Origin: Janthinobacterium saanense
Lineage (GTDB): Bacteria; Pseudomonadota; Gammaproteobacteria; Burkholderiales; Burkholderiaceae_D
Direction: 5' to 3'
Assembly (NCBI RefSeq): GCF_014200675.1
Contig: NZ_JACHCI010000007.1
Location: 159,645-223,644 of the forward strand
DNA: 64,000 bases
Part shown: positions 21,720-30,491 of the stretch, piece by piece
Numbering within the stretch: position 1 is the stretch's first letter
How the letters are laid out: every line of letters starts with the position of its first letter
Position numbers and translations under genes: made by a program
The notes under the pieces: model-generated
The model's input: the letters and a program-made list of their open reading frames with translations, nothing else
Database searches by the model: none
Told to the model about the DNA's origin: nothing

Positions 21720-22664
21720 TCAGGCCGTTTTTCCGCTTTTCGCCTCGGCTACGAAATCCGAGTAATTACGGATGTAATCTGCAGCATCATAATAGTCAGA
21801 GGCAAATACCAGCAAAATCGCATCGGCGGAATAGCGGTACTGGATACCCCAGGTCATCGGCGGCAGATACAAGCCCATGTTGGGTTTATCAAGCAACATT
21901 TCTTCGCGCTTGTCACCATCGTCGGCGACCACCCGTACACTGCCTTTGACGGCAATCAGGAATTGGTGACAGTTACGGTGCGCATGTTCACCGCGCGTTT
22001 CAGCCGTCGGCACATCATAGACCATGAAATAGCGGCGCGGCACGAACGGAATTTCGCGTTCAAACTCGCCGACCGACAAGCTGCCGCGCATATCCGGCAC
22101 GGCACGGAAGGTATGCAAGGTAACGCCCTTGATCTGAGTCGGCGCGACACCAGGCTCGGCAGCGCCCGAGGGCAGCCTGGCAGCTCTGGAGGAGTCTGCA
22201 GTGTCCGCGTAACCGACGATCTTGGCCGGATTGCCTACCACGATGGCATGCGGCGGCACAGACCGGGTAACCACCGCACCGGCGCCGACCATGGCGTTCT
22301 GGCCGATGGTCAAACCGGGCAGGATGGTCGCATTGGCGCCGATCGATGCACGCGCAGCGACTGTCGTACGCAAGAACGTTTCAGGAAACTGCTTGCTACG
22401 CGGAAAGCGATCGTTGGTAAACGTAACGTTCGGTCCGATAAACACATCGTCGTGCACTTCCAGGCCATCCCACAACTGCACGCCGCATTTGATGGTGACA
22501 CGGTCGCCGACCGTCACATCGTTTTCGATAAAGACCTGATCACAGATATTGCAATCCTTGCCCAGCACCGCACCCGGCAAAATATGCGCAAACGCCCATA
22601 CGCGGGTACCGGCGCCAATATGCTTGCTTTCGCATAAAGCATTTTGATGTACAAAATAATCCAT
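21720..22664 (-). CDS. WxcM-like fusion: sugar N-acetyltransferase plus dTDP-4-keto-6-deoxyhexose 3,4-ketoisomerase
   Basis: 314 residues. Residues about 1-155 form a left-handed beta-helix of hexapeptide repeats ([38 protein letters not shown]) as in FdtC/QdtC acetyltransferases. A linker leads to a cupin domain, about 175-305, with [18 protein letters not shown], the conserved histidine motif of FdtA/QdtA ketoisomerases. Together with the aminotransferase two genes upstream and the dTDP-sugar genes, this supplies a dTDP-3-acetamido-3,6-dideoxyhexose (Fuc3NAc or Qui3NAc; stereochemistry not readable). GAGGGATACG before the ATG is a good ribosome site. Confidence 0.85.
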   Translation of the reverse strand: MDYFVHQNALCESKHIGAGTRVWAFAHILPGAVLGKDCNICDQVFIENDVTVGDRVTIKCGVQLWDGLEVHDDVFIGPNVTFTNDRFPRSKQFPETFLRTTVAARASIGANATILPGLTIGQNAMVGAGAVVTRSVPPHAIVVGNPAKIVGYADTADSSRAARLPSGAAEPGVAPTQIKGVTLHTFRAVPDMRGSLSVGEFEREIPFVPRRYFMVYDVPTAETRGEHAHRNCHQFLIAVKGSVRVVADDGDKREEMLLDKPNMGLYLPPMTWGIQYRYSADAILLVFASDYYDAADYIRNYSDFVAEAKSGKTA

Positions 22665-22684
22665 CGTATCCCTCTTATCCCTCT

Positions 22685-23614
22685 TTATTGGCCGAACTGC
22701 TGGACACGCATCGGTATTGCCAGCGGCCGGCTCTTGGTATTTTCATAAGCACGCCAGGCATAGGAACCGACGATGCCAAGGCCAAACAGATTCACCGCAC
22801 CGAGAAACACGATCGCCGTCATGGTCATGGCATAACCTGGCACGGCGATCCATCCGGACAAGCGTGCCACACCGACGCCCAGGCCAAACAGCGCCGCCAG
22901 CAAGGCGGTCGTGCCGCCAACCCGTATCAGCAAACGAATCGGCAAATCGGTGAACGCAAACACGCTATCCATCATGTAGTTGACCTTTTTCCTGAAGGTC
23001 CAGGCGGACTTGCCGTGCTGGCGCTCCTGGCGTACATAGGTAATATGCTTGCGGCGGAAACCCAGCCAAAACAGTTGCGCAATCAGCGAAGTGTGCTGCT
23101 CGTCGAGCGTCAACAGCGTATCGCGGAACACCTTGTTACAGCCAAATACATCGACTCCGCCAACCGGCACCTCGGCGACGACATAGCGGCGGTACAAGCC
23201 CCAGAATATCTGCGACGGCACACGCGTCATCAGCGGATCCATACGGCCCTCGCGCGATCCCAGCACCACGTCGGCCTCGTCGGCGCGCAAAACCTGGTCC
23301 ATTTGCAAAACCAGTTCCGGTGGCTCCTGCAAATCTGCAGCCATCACCGCGAACCGCTCACCCTTGGCAAGCTGCAAGCCCGTGCGGATGGCGGCAAAGG
23401 AACCGAAATTACGAGAAAGCAATATCAGCTGCGATGTGAAGCCGCAACCCGGCAAAGCGTCGCGCAGCAGCTCATAACAGCGGTCCGGACTGCCGTCGAT
23501 CACAAATACGGCTTCGAAATCGCCGTCGATCGAGCGTCGCAAGCCATCCACCGCTTGCAGCAAATCAGGAATCGATCCTTCGTTTTTATATACCGGAATC
23601 ACTAATGAAAGCAC
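22685..23614 (-). CDS. Glycosyltransferase family 2, GtrB/DPM1-like with membrane anchor
   Basis: 309 residues. GT-A domain at the front ([37 protein letters not shown] with the acidic donor site) and two C-terminal membrane helices near residues 230-290, the layout of polyprenyl-phosphate sugar transferases such as GtrB and ArnC. It starts with GTG at 23614; AAAGGAG six to seven bases upstream makes that start convincing. With GtrA-like and GT-C-like partners nearby, it probably loads a sugar on undecaprenyl phosphate. Confidence 0.88.
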   Translation of the reverse strand: MLSLVIPVYKNEGSIPDLLQAVDGLRRSIDGDFEAVFVIDGSPDRCYELLRDALPGCGFTSQLILLSRNFGSFAAIRTGLQLAKGERFAVMAADLQEPPELVLQMDQVLRADEADVVLGSREGRMDPLMTRVPSQIFWGLYRRYVVAEVPVGGVDVFGCNKVFRDTLLTLDEQHTSLIAQLFWLGFRRKHITYVRQERQHGKSAWTFRKKVNYMMDSVFAFTDLPIRLLIRVGGTTALLAALFGLGVGVARLSGWIAVPGYAMTMTAIVFLGAVNLFGLGIVGSYAWRAYENTKSRPLAIPMRVQQFGQ

Positions 23615-23625
23615 GCAAACTCCTT

Positions 23626-24717
23626 TCAGCGCTGAAAATAAGCACTGACGGCGGCAATCACCTGTTCCACCTGTTCATCGCTCATGCCGGGGAAGCACGG
23701 CAGGCTGACCACCGTCTGGCTGGCCGCCTCGGTCACCGGCAAGGCGCCGGCGATACGGGCGCCGGGATAGGCCGGCTGGCAATGATCAGGTATCGGATAA
23801 TGTGCATCGGTGGCGATGCCCTGTTCCTTGAGGAATTCGCGGAAGGCGTCGCGTCCATCGATCCTGATTACATACAGGTGCGCGACATAATCGTCGCCAA
23901 TAGCCGGCAATGCCAGTATTGGAAAGGCAGCAAAAGCGGCGTTGTAGCGGCTGGCGATACTGCGCCGCTCGGCGTTCCAGCGATCCAGCAAGGGCAGTTT
24001 TTCATTCAGGATGGCGGCCTGCATTTCATCCAGGCGGCTGTTACGGCCGCCCTGTACCACGACTTGATATTTGGATGACCAGCCGTACTGGCGCAGCGTG
24101 CGCAAGCGCGCATTCAGTTCGCCGTCGCGGCACACGATGGCGCCGCCATCGCCCAGCGCGCCAAGATTCTTGGTCGGATAAAAACTGAAGCAGGCAGCGT
24201 CTCCCCAAGCGCCGGCCATGCGGCCATCGCGCCGCGCGCCATGCGACTGGGCGCAATCCTCAATCAGGGCGACGCCGGCCTTGCGGCACAGCGCCTGCAA
24301 GGCATCCATGTCGGCCAGTTGGCCGTAAAGGTGGGTCACGATGACACACTTTGGCTGCTGCGCCAGCGCCACCTGCAGCGTTTCAGCCGTCATCGTCATG
24401 CTGGACGGGTCGACATCGACATACAGCGGTACCGCGCCGATCGCGTGGATCGCCGTACTGCTGTAGAAGCCGGCATTGGCCACCGCCACCACCACATCGT
24501 CGCGGCCGACACCCAGACCGCGCAGCGCAATTTCCAGCGCATCGCTGCCATTGGCCACGGAGACGCAATGCTCGACGCCGACATAAGCGGCGAACGCACT
24601 TTCAAAATTTGTCACTTCCTGGCCGAGCACATACCAATGCCGTGTCAGCACACGCTTGAGCGCACCCTCAAAATCGAGCGAGGCATTCGCCGCCACGTCG
24701 GAAAACAAGTTAATCAT
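23626..24717 (-). CDS. DegT/DnrJ/EryC1 sugar aminotransferase (FdtB/QdtB-like)
   Basis: 363 residues, PLP-dependent. The cofactor Lys is in FSFYPTKNLGALGDGGAIV; VANGSDALEIALRGL, IEDCAQSHGA and the late HLYVIRIDGRDAF are family motifs. It would aminate the 3-keto sugar made by the ketoisomerase domain of the WxcM-like fusion, giving dTDP-3-amino-3,6-dideoxyhexose. It lies between the acyltransferase and the GtrB-like gene, with 10-15 bp gaps, in the same operon. Confidence 0.9.
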   Translation of the reverse strand: MINLFSDVAANASLDFEGALKRVLTRHWYVLGQEVTNFESAFAAYVGVEHCVSVANGSDALEIALRGLGVGRDDVVVAVANAGFYSSTAIHAIGAVPLYVDVDPSSMTMTAETLQVALAQQPKCVIVTHLYGQLADMDALQALCRKAGVALIEDCAQSHGARRDGRMAGAWGDAACFSFYPTKNLGALGDGGAIVCRDGELNARLRTLRQYGWSSKYQVVVQGGRNSRLDEMQAAILNEKLPLLDRWNAERRSIASRYNAAFAAFPILALPAIGDDYVAHLYVIRIDGRDAFREFLKEQGIATDAHYPIPDHCQPAYPGARIAGALPVTEAASQTVVSLPCFPGMSDEQVEQVIAAVSAYFQR

Positions 24718-24730
24718 TCAAAAACTCCTA

Positions 24731-25795
24731 TTAAGTGCTTTTCATTGTACGCAATGGTAGCAGGCCCAGCTTGGCTGAAAATCCATCTTTAAGCTTCATC
24801 GCCCGTTTTTCAACCAAATGCCAAGATAGAAATCCGCACAACAATGCCAACATACATGAGTACATGCAGTTTTCCATGCCAGATAAACGCGGGAAATAAT
24901 GGGCTACCAATTGCTGCGATGGCCATCCATACAAATACACGCCGTAGGAATAATCCCCCCAGCGGTCCAGCCACGCAAATTGTGCATAAAAACTGACGAC
25001 GCAGAAAAAAGTGCTCAGCAGCAAAATGTAGGCGAACGGAAAACGATCCGTGCCCAAGGTAATGCCAGCCAGAAACAGTGCCACCAGTAAATAAAATGGA
25101 CTGACCGGTACACTGTCACGATTGATATATAAAAAAGCCCCGATACAAAACAACAAGCAGACATGGCGGCTGGTCGAATTATTGAACAAGGACGGCGTCA
25201 GCTCGGGCGCAGACCAGAGAGCCACGATACCGACAAAAAATACCACATTGAATAGCGCCCGGTGGCGCAGTATCCCCAACAGATAAAAGCCCAGCAAGAA
25301 AATGTACAGCCACACCTCGATCAATACTGACCAGATCGATCCGTTGACGGCATGATCGCTATGGGTTTCAAATACGCCCGGTAGAAAAAAGCCACCGCGA
25401 AAAGTGCCTGCCAGCCCCGTGAAATATGACCAGACATCAGGATGCCGTAGATATTCGCCCAGCGGCAGAGTCGTCAACACGGAACCCATGACAAACGTCA
25501 CCAGCAGCAGATTGACCCACAGTGCCGGATAGATACGTAATATTCGCGCGACCAGGTATCGCCGGACGCCCCCCTTCAGGATACTGGCGGTGACCAGGAA
25601 ACCGCTGATCAGGAAAAACAAGTCAACCGCAACGCCGCCACTGAAGGCGTAATTGGTGGTCCGCGTGACCCAGTCGGCTGGTGTGCCTGCCACGATGGCC
25701 GGAGTATGCCCATAGATCACGGTAAATGCCGCCAGCAGGCGAATCAAGGTGAGATTGTTATGCTTGCCAACAAATAGATTACCCAGCGTCGTCAT
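24731..25795 (-). CDS. Acyltransferase family 3 membrane protein
   Basis: 354 residues, about ten membrane helices. NLTLIRLLAAFTVIYGHTPAI at the start carries the conserved Arg and His, then VAVDLFFLISGFLVTASIL and RILRIYPALW. It is a second surface-sugar acyltransferase, distinct from the one at 17939. The start ATG overlaps the upstream stop (ATGA). It lies directly upstream of the aminotransferase and could acylate the same branch sugar. Confidence 0.87.
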   Translation of the reverse strand: MTTLGNLFVGKHNNLTLIRLLAAFTVIYGHTPAIVAGTPADWVTRTTNYAFSGGVAVDLFFLISGFLVTASILKGGVRRYLVARILRIYPALWVNLLLVTFVMGSVLTTLPLGEYLRHPDVWSYFTGLAGTFRGGFFLPGVFETHSDHAVNGSIWSVLIEVWLYIFLLGFYLLGILRHRALFNVVFFVGIVALWSAPELTPSLFNNSTSRHVCLLFCIGAFLYINRDSVPVSPFYLLVALFLAGITLGTDRFPFAYILLLSTFFCVVSFYAQFAWLDRWGDYSYGVYLYGWPSQQLVAHYFPRLSGMENCMYSCMLALLCGFLSWHLVEKRAMKLKDGFSAKLGLLPLRTMKST

Positions 25796-27279
25796 TTCAG
25801 CGCCTCCAGATGGATGGCCACGCAGTCTACGGGCATTCCGAGAGTGGTCTCAACGACAATAGTCTTGCCAGCCGAACTAGCCGCGCCAGAAACCAGGCCG
25901 GCGTATACGGGCGAGGCCGGGTCGGCCAGCACATACCATGTTGCATGCAAACCCATCACATGATCGAGGTAGCTGCCGCCATGCATATACCACGGCGAAA
26001 AAGTATCAGCGCCGCTGACACATACCTTGCCAACATGATTGATCTGATCTTTTTGGGAGGCCAACGCGGCCAGAACATGTCGATTTGACATTCCTACTTC
26101 GTCATACCAGCTGGCGATGCTGTCGCGTCCGCTACGGTCGAACAGCGACACCAGGATCACCAGTAGCAGGAAGATGCTGGTCGCAAAAACCTTTGCGCTA
26201 CGCTCGCTTGCAGAAGTAAAAGCCTGCACCAACTCGAACAAAGCCGCGTAACAGGCTGCCATCAATAATGGCAGCCAGATCAGTTCGTAATAAGCATTGA
26301 CATGGTTGGGCAGTACCGAATATGGCAACATGACACTGAGCATGGCGGCCAGCAGATAAGCGGTCTTGGGCACGGCCCGGGTACGCAGGATCAGCACCAG
26401 AGTGGATACCAGCACGAATACAAACACGGTGCAGATCGTCCTGCCATGCTGCCCCAGCGCCGGATGCCCTCCGCCCAGCAAGTAACGCCAGATGGTATGG
26501 GCAATGCCGGTTGGCGTCGCATCAATGAAATAAGGTGCAGCGGTGTCGCTCATGCCAAGAAAACTCGACGCAGCCATGAACTTGGCACCGGCGATCAGCA
26601 AGCCCGAGATCAGCAGCGCGATCCCGCTCCAGGCGATCATGCGCTTGCGCTGTCCGCGCGCCTGCAGCACGGCATACGCCGCCGTTACCGCATACAGCAC
26701 CACAAAATCTTCCTTTGCCAATACCGACAAAACCAGCAGCAGCAGCGACCACTGCAATGCGCCGCGCCCTGGCCGCGTCACTTCGCGCAACAGCGCCCAC
26801 GCCGCCGCCACACCAAAGCAGCCCGACAGCATATGGGTGACCATGCCAGTGTAGCGCGCATACTCGGCGATCACAGGTGTCGCAAAGCAGACCACCGCAA
26901 ATAACAGCAGCGCTATCCAATAGTTTGCCGGACGGATGACTTCGCAGAGTAACTTCCAATTCAGCAACACAAAGACCAAACTCAGCAAACGTATGCTCCA
27001 GATCAGCCACTCGGGGCCCATCTGCGCCAAACCCTGGATCAAAAGGGTCGAAAACGGCCGTATCCACACCCAATTCCAGACATTTCCACCAGAGCCATAG
27101 TTGGAATAATCATCATGGTGTACGGGTACCGCGGAAGGTGCATAATGCGCTCCCAGCCCATAGGCGGACAGGTAAAAAACCACGCCCATCAGAAAGAGCG
27201 CGAGCAGCATCGTTGTCGCACCGTTACGCCACTTGCCTGCGATTGCCTCCAGCGAACCAGCATTCTTCAAATCATGCAT
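25792..27279 (-). CDS. Polytopic membrane protein, possible GT-C-type glycosyltransferase
   Basis: 495 residues with about eleven hydrophobic segments and a short C-terminal soluble part. An acidic pair occurs in the first external loop (VHHDDYSNYG), as in GT-C enzymes that use a lipid-linked donor. I do not recognise a named family. Placed in one operon with GtrB-like and GtrA-like genes, it could be the third component that moves the flipped sugar to the polysaccharide in the periplasm. The ATG at 27279 shares one base with the upstream stop (TGATG); a TTG at 27282 is less likely. Confidence 0.7.
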   Translation of the reverse strand: MHDLKNAGSLEAIAGKWRNGATTMLLALFLMGVVFYLSAYGLGAHYAPSAVPVHHDDYSNYGSGGNVWNWVWIRPFSTLLIQGLAQMGPEWLIWSIRLLSLVFVLLNWKLLCEVIRPANYWIALLLFAVVCFATPVIAEYARYTGMVTHMLSGCFGVAAAWALLREVTRPGRGALQWSLLLLVLSVLAKEDFVVLYAVTAAYAVLQARGQRKRMIAWSGIALLISGLLIAGAKFMAASSFLGMSDTAAPYFIDATPTGIAHTIWRYLLGGGHPALGQHGRTICTVFVFVLVSTLVLILRTRAVPKTAYLLAAMLSVMLPYSVLPNHVNAYYELIWLPLLMAACYAALFELVQAFTSASERSAKVFATSIFLLLVILVSLFDRSGRDSIASWYDEVGMSNRHVLAALASQKDQINHVGKVCVSGADTFSPWYMHGGSYLDHVMGLHATWYVLADPASPVYAGLVSGAASSAGKTIVVETTLGMPVDCVAIHLEALK

Positions 27280-30200
27280 CAAACTACATCCCGTTCATAA
27301 TTATGTGGCACCCATGGGCCCCACTTGGCTTCATAGGTCGCTTTATTTTGCTCGAACAAGGCTTGCCGGTCGCTGCTCCTGACCTTGTTGAACGAGGCCG
27401 ACAAATGGTGGTGGATAAACACGTCTTCGGCACACACGATGCGCAATCCCAGTTGTTCGATGCGGCGGCAATAATCGTCATCCTCGAAGAAGCCACGGCC
27501 AAACACTTCATCGAGGTCGCCGACCTGTTGATATACGCTGCGCGGTAACATCACGCAAAAGAATGCTGCCGTGGGCAGCGGGAACAACTGACCGATATGG
27601 CTGCGGGTATAACGCCCGGTTTCCAGCAGCATCTCCTCCATATTGCTATAACTGGTCTGGATCTTCGCCTGGTTGCCGATATTATTGGTCACCGGACCGA
27701 TCAGGCCGATACCGGGATCGCGCTGCAAATGCTTGAACATCGTGCGCACCCAGCCTGGCGTGACATAGGTATCATTGTTCAGCAAGACCAGGTAGTCACC
27801 AGAGGCGACCGCCAGCCCTTGATTATTGGCGGCGGCAAAACCGCGGTTATCATCGTTCAGGATCAGCTTGCGGTTCGATGCACCGCTTACCCATTCCTTG
27901 AGGAAGGCTGGCGAGCCATCCGAGGAAGCGTTATCGACTACGATGATTTCCAGCGGCGCATGCTGGGTATGCAGCTCCAGGCTGCTCAGGCAGGCGCGCG
28001 TGAAGTCGATATTGTTATAGGTGACCACGATCACGCTGACCATCGGATCGCGCGCAGCCGATTCGGCCTCGCTGATCAAGGCGCGCGCGCGATGGTTCCA
28101 GGTTTGTTCCTGGGCAAAATGCTGGCGTTGTGCGATGGCGTCCGGCCCATCATTGTCTTGCAACACCTGTGCGACGGCCGACAGGAAACCCTCGGTATCC
28201 TGGCCCACCCGCACCAGGCCATCGAATTGCCGCATTTCCGGCAGGTCGACCGAGACCACCGGCTTGCCGGCGCTCAGGTATTCATACACCTTGACGGGAT
28301 TGGTCGCCAGCGTCAGCGGAATCACCTTGAACGGCAACAGGCAGACATCGAAGGCGTGCAGATATGCCGGCAATTGTGCATACGGCATTTCGCCGGTCAT
28401 CACCACATTCGGCAAATGCGCCAGCTTGCCCTTGGCGTCAACCGTATCGGCGCCGATCAGCAGGATGCAGCAATCGCTGAAACGCCGCGCCAGCGCTTCG
28501 ACCAGCTCCAGGTCGAACCATTCGGCAATTGCGCCGTAGTAGCCGATCACCTTGCGGCCCTGCGGCTCCGTGTAAATAGTGCCTGGCCGCTGCGCGAAAT
28601 GGGCAAACTCGCCGGCGTTACGGATCAGTGCGCGGTGCGGTGCATGCTGCGCCACCACGTCGTCGAGCCAGGCCGAGGTGGTGATGGTCAGATCGGCATT
28701 GCGCATCAGCGCACGTTCCAGTTCCAGCACCGCTTCGGCCGTATTGCCAAAGCCTTCGTGGTGGTCCATGCAGTCGTAGATGACGCGGCTGTTCGGCAAC
28801 ACTGCCGCCACGTCGTACCAGAACGGATGGTCGATCAGCGACACGATGCTATGCGAATTGGCCCAGTCCAGCACTTCCCCCAGGCTGCCGCGCAATTGCT
28901 GCACGATATCGTGGTTCGGTACAGAAGTGTAAATCACCGGCGCGCCGGCGGCATACAGGCGGATCTGGAACAGCCGGCCCGCGCTGTCGAGCTGTTCCTG
29001 CTCGAAACCGGCGCGCGTATCGTCGACCAGGTTGACCGATACATAAAACACCCGCCGGCCGGACTGGGCCAGCGCCTGTGCCAGCTGTTGCGGACGCTGA
29101 TGACGGAAATGCCAGTCGATCACGCCCCAGACGATGTAGTCCGGCGCATCGGCTTGCTGCACTGCCGGCCTCAAAGCCGGCGGGTCGAACGGACGCGACA
29201 CCAGCACCTGCTTGCGCACCGCGGTGTAAGGCTGGACCACGGTTTTACGGTAGGTGCCGAGCAGTGTACGCTTGACGCCTTCCGGCAAGGGCAAAGCATG
29301 ATATACCTTGCGCAAACCGCGCAGCAATTTCTGGCGGTCTTCGCTGAGCAAGCCGTAACGCCACAAACGGGCGCCAAACCGCAGCGGCCCGGTCAGGCGC
29401 CAGGAGCGCGTGTTGCGCATATGGTCGAGCACTTTTTGCGCAGCTTGCTGGGCTGCTGCCGAATGGCTGAGGTTATTGATTTCCGCCGTCGAGTCAGCAA
29501 CGCTCTTGAGCAGGCTGGTGTTTTCAGTGGCAGACGTTTGCAACTGCTGATGCAGATTGACGATGTCAGCGGCAAGCGTATCGGCCTGCCGCCGCAATTC
29601 CAGTATATGCGTATCACGTTCGATCAACAGTTCATGCAGGTGACGCGACTGCGCGTCCTGATGACGCGACTGTTCCTCCTGGTGGCGCGACTGCTCCTCC
29701 TGGCGGCGCGACTGCTCCTCCTGGCGGCGCGACTGCTCCTGCATGTGGTACGACTGTTCCTCCAGCTTACGCGACTGTTCCTGCAGGTGGCGCGACTGCG
29801 CGCTCTGGTCGTCTTGTTCAATCCGATAGTCTTGCAGGCACATTCTGCGCTGGTCCAGCCAGGCGGGCGCCGCATACACCAGGATCACTTGCTCGCCGCG
29901 CCATAAGGTATTGGGCAGCGGACGGCAATCGATGACGCGCGACCAGGCCAGGCGGAATCCATTGTCCAGCACCAGTGGCAGATTTTCAGGAAGGAAAGAG
30001 TAAAAATGCTCGTCGATACGGTCGCGTTCGCGGTAAGGCAAGGCCAGTACGATGGCCTTACTTGCGCGCTGCCCCAGAATGCCCAACACGTCGTAAGGCC
30101 GATGGAAATGTTCCAGCGTATTCGACGAAAACACCACATCAAACTTCTTGCAGCCGGCCTGGGCTGCGGCCAGCCAATCCTCGTTGAGAAACTCGATGGC

Positions 30201-30491
30201 TGGATAACGCTGGCTGGCCTGTTCGATGGCCACCGCCGAAAAATCCACCCCGCTCAACTGCCCTGCATCGATATAACTGGCCAGCACATCGGTGCCGTCG
30301 CCCTGCGCACAGCCCCAGTCGACCAGGCTGAGACGATCGCGCCGGATTTCATCGAACAGCCAGTGCGGCAGGCTTTCTATCGCCAGACGGGCAAAGAAAC
30401 GTGACTGGCGAGGTCCCTCGAAGGACTCCCAATCGGTCGAAAAGCGGCCGTCCCAATAGGTGCCGGTATTGATTGTAGTAACGTCTGTCAT
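27279..30491 (-). CDS. Giant fusion: SAM methyltransferase, heptad-repeat helix, two glycosyltransferase domains
   Basis: 1070 residues, no membrane segment. Residues about 30-210: class I methyltransferase (LVDWGCAQGDGTDVL, VVFSSNTLEHFHRPYDVL). 232-287: eight seven-residue repeats of QSRxxEE type. About 288-370: a further helical stretch with regular hydrophobic spacing. About 430-800: GT-B domain (YIVWGVIDWHFRHQRPQQLAQ, VIGYYGAIAEWFDLELV, KVYEYLSAGKPVVSVDL). About 810-1060: GT2 domain (VSVIVVTYNNIDFTRACL, GDYLVLLNNDTY, GFFEDDDYCRRI). It begins immediately after the wzt stop (TAAATG). A methyltransferase tied to a helical rod beside wzm-wzt recalls WbdD-type chain terminators, where the rod sets glycan length; that role is inference. 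Confidence 0.87.
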   Translation of the reverse strand: MTDVTTINTGTYWDGRFSTDWESFEGPRQSRFFARLAIESLPHWLFDEIRRDRLSLVDWGCAQGDGTDVLASYIDAGQLSGVDFSAVAIEQASQRYPAIEFLNEDWLAAAQAGCKKFDVVFSSNTLEHFHRPYDVLGILGQRASKAIVLALPYRERDRIDEHFYSFLPENLPLVLDNGFRLAWSRVIDCRPLPNTLWRGEQVILVYAAPAWLDQRRMCLQDYRIEQDDQSAQSRHLQEQSRKLEEQSYHMQEQSRRQEEQSRRQEEQSRHQEEQSRHQDAQSRHLHELLIERDTHILELRRQADTLAADIVNLHQQLQTSATENTSLLKSVADSTAEINNLSHSAAAQQAAQKVLDHMRNTRSWRLTGPLRFGARLWRYGLLSEDRQKLLRGLRKVYHALPLPEGVKRTLLGTYRKTVVQPYTAVRKQVLVSRPFDPPALRPAVQQADAPDYIVWGVIDWHFRHQRPQQLAQALAQSGRRVFYVSVNLVDDTRAGFEQEQLDSAGRLFQIRLYAAGAPVIYTSVPNHDIVQQLRGSLGEVLDWANSHSIVSLIDHPFWYDVAAVLPNSRVIYDCMDHHEGFGNTAEAVLELERALMRNADLTITTSAWLDDVVAQHAPHRALIRNAGEFAHFAQRPGTIYTEPQGRKVIGYYGAIAEWFDLELVEALARRFSDCCILLIGADTVDAKGKLAHLPNVVMTGEMPYAQLPAYLHAFDVCLLPFKVIPLTLATNPVKVYEYLSAGKPVVSVDLPEMRQFDGLVRVGQDTEGFLSAVAQVLQDNDGPDAIAQRQHFAQEQTWNHRARALISEAESAARDPMVSVIVVTYNNIDFTRACLSSLELHTQHAPLEIIVVDNASSDGSPAFLKEWVSGASNRKLILNDDNRGFAAANNQGLAVASGDYLVLLNNDTYVTPGWVRTMFKHLQRDPGIGLIGPVTNNIGNQAKIQTSYSNMEEMLLETGRYTRSHIGQLFPLPTAAFFCVMLPRSVYQQVGDLDEVFGRGFFEDDDYCRRIEQLGLRIVCAEDVFIHHHLSASFNKVRSSDRQALFEQNKATYEAKWGPWVPHNYERDVV
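29631..29798 (-). repeat. Eight in-frame 21-bp tandem repeats in the giant glycosyltransferase gene
   Basis: 168 bp made of eight 21-bp units, each coding a seven-residue unit (QSRHLQE, QSRKLEE, QSYHMQE, QSRRQEE twice, QSRHQEE, QSRHQDA, QSRHLHE). The central four units are nearly identical in DNA. Glu and Arg spaced three to four residues apart suggest a charged single helix and not a classic hydrophobic coiled coil. Confidence 0.92.

Noticed and set aside
29631..29798. CRISPR-like short repeats
   Set aside because: Units are contiguous 21-bp in-frame codon repeats without spacers; they code for a helical protein segment.
27597..29906. 769-codon open frame on the plus strand
   Set aside because: It is antisense to the giant glycosyltransferase, which has full domain motifs; long antisense frames are expected at this GC content.
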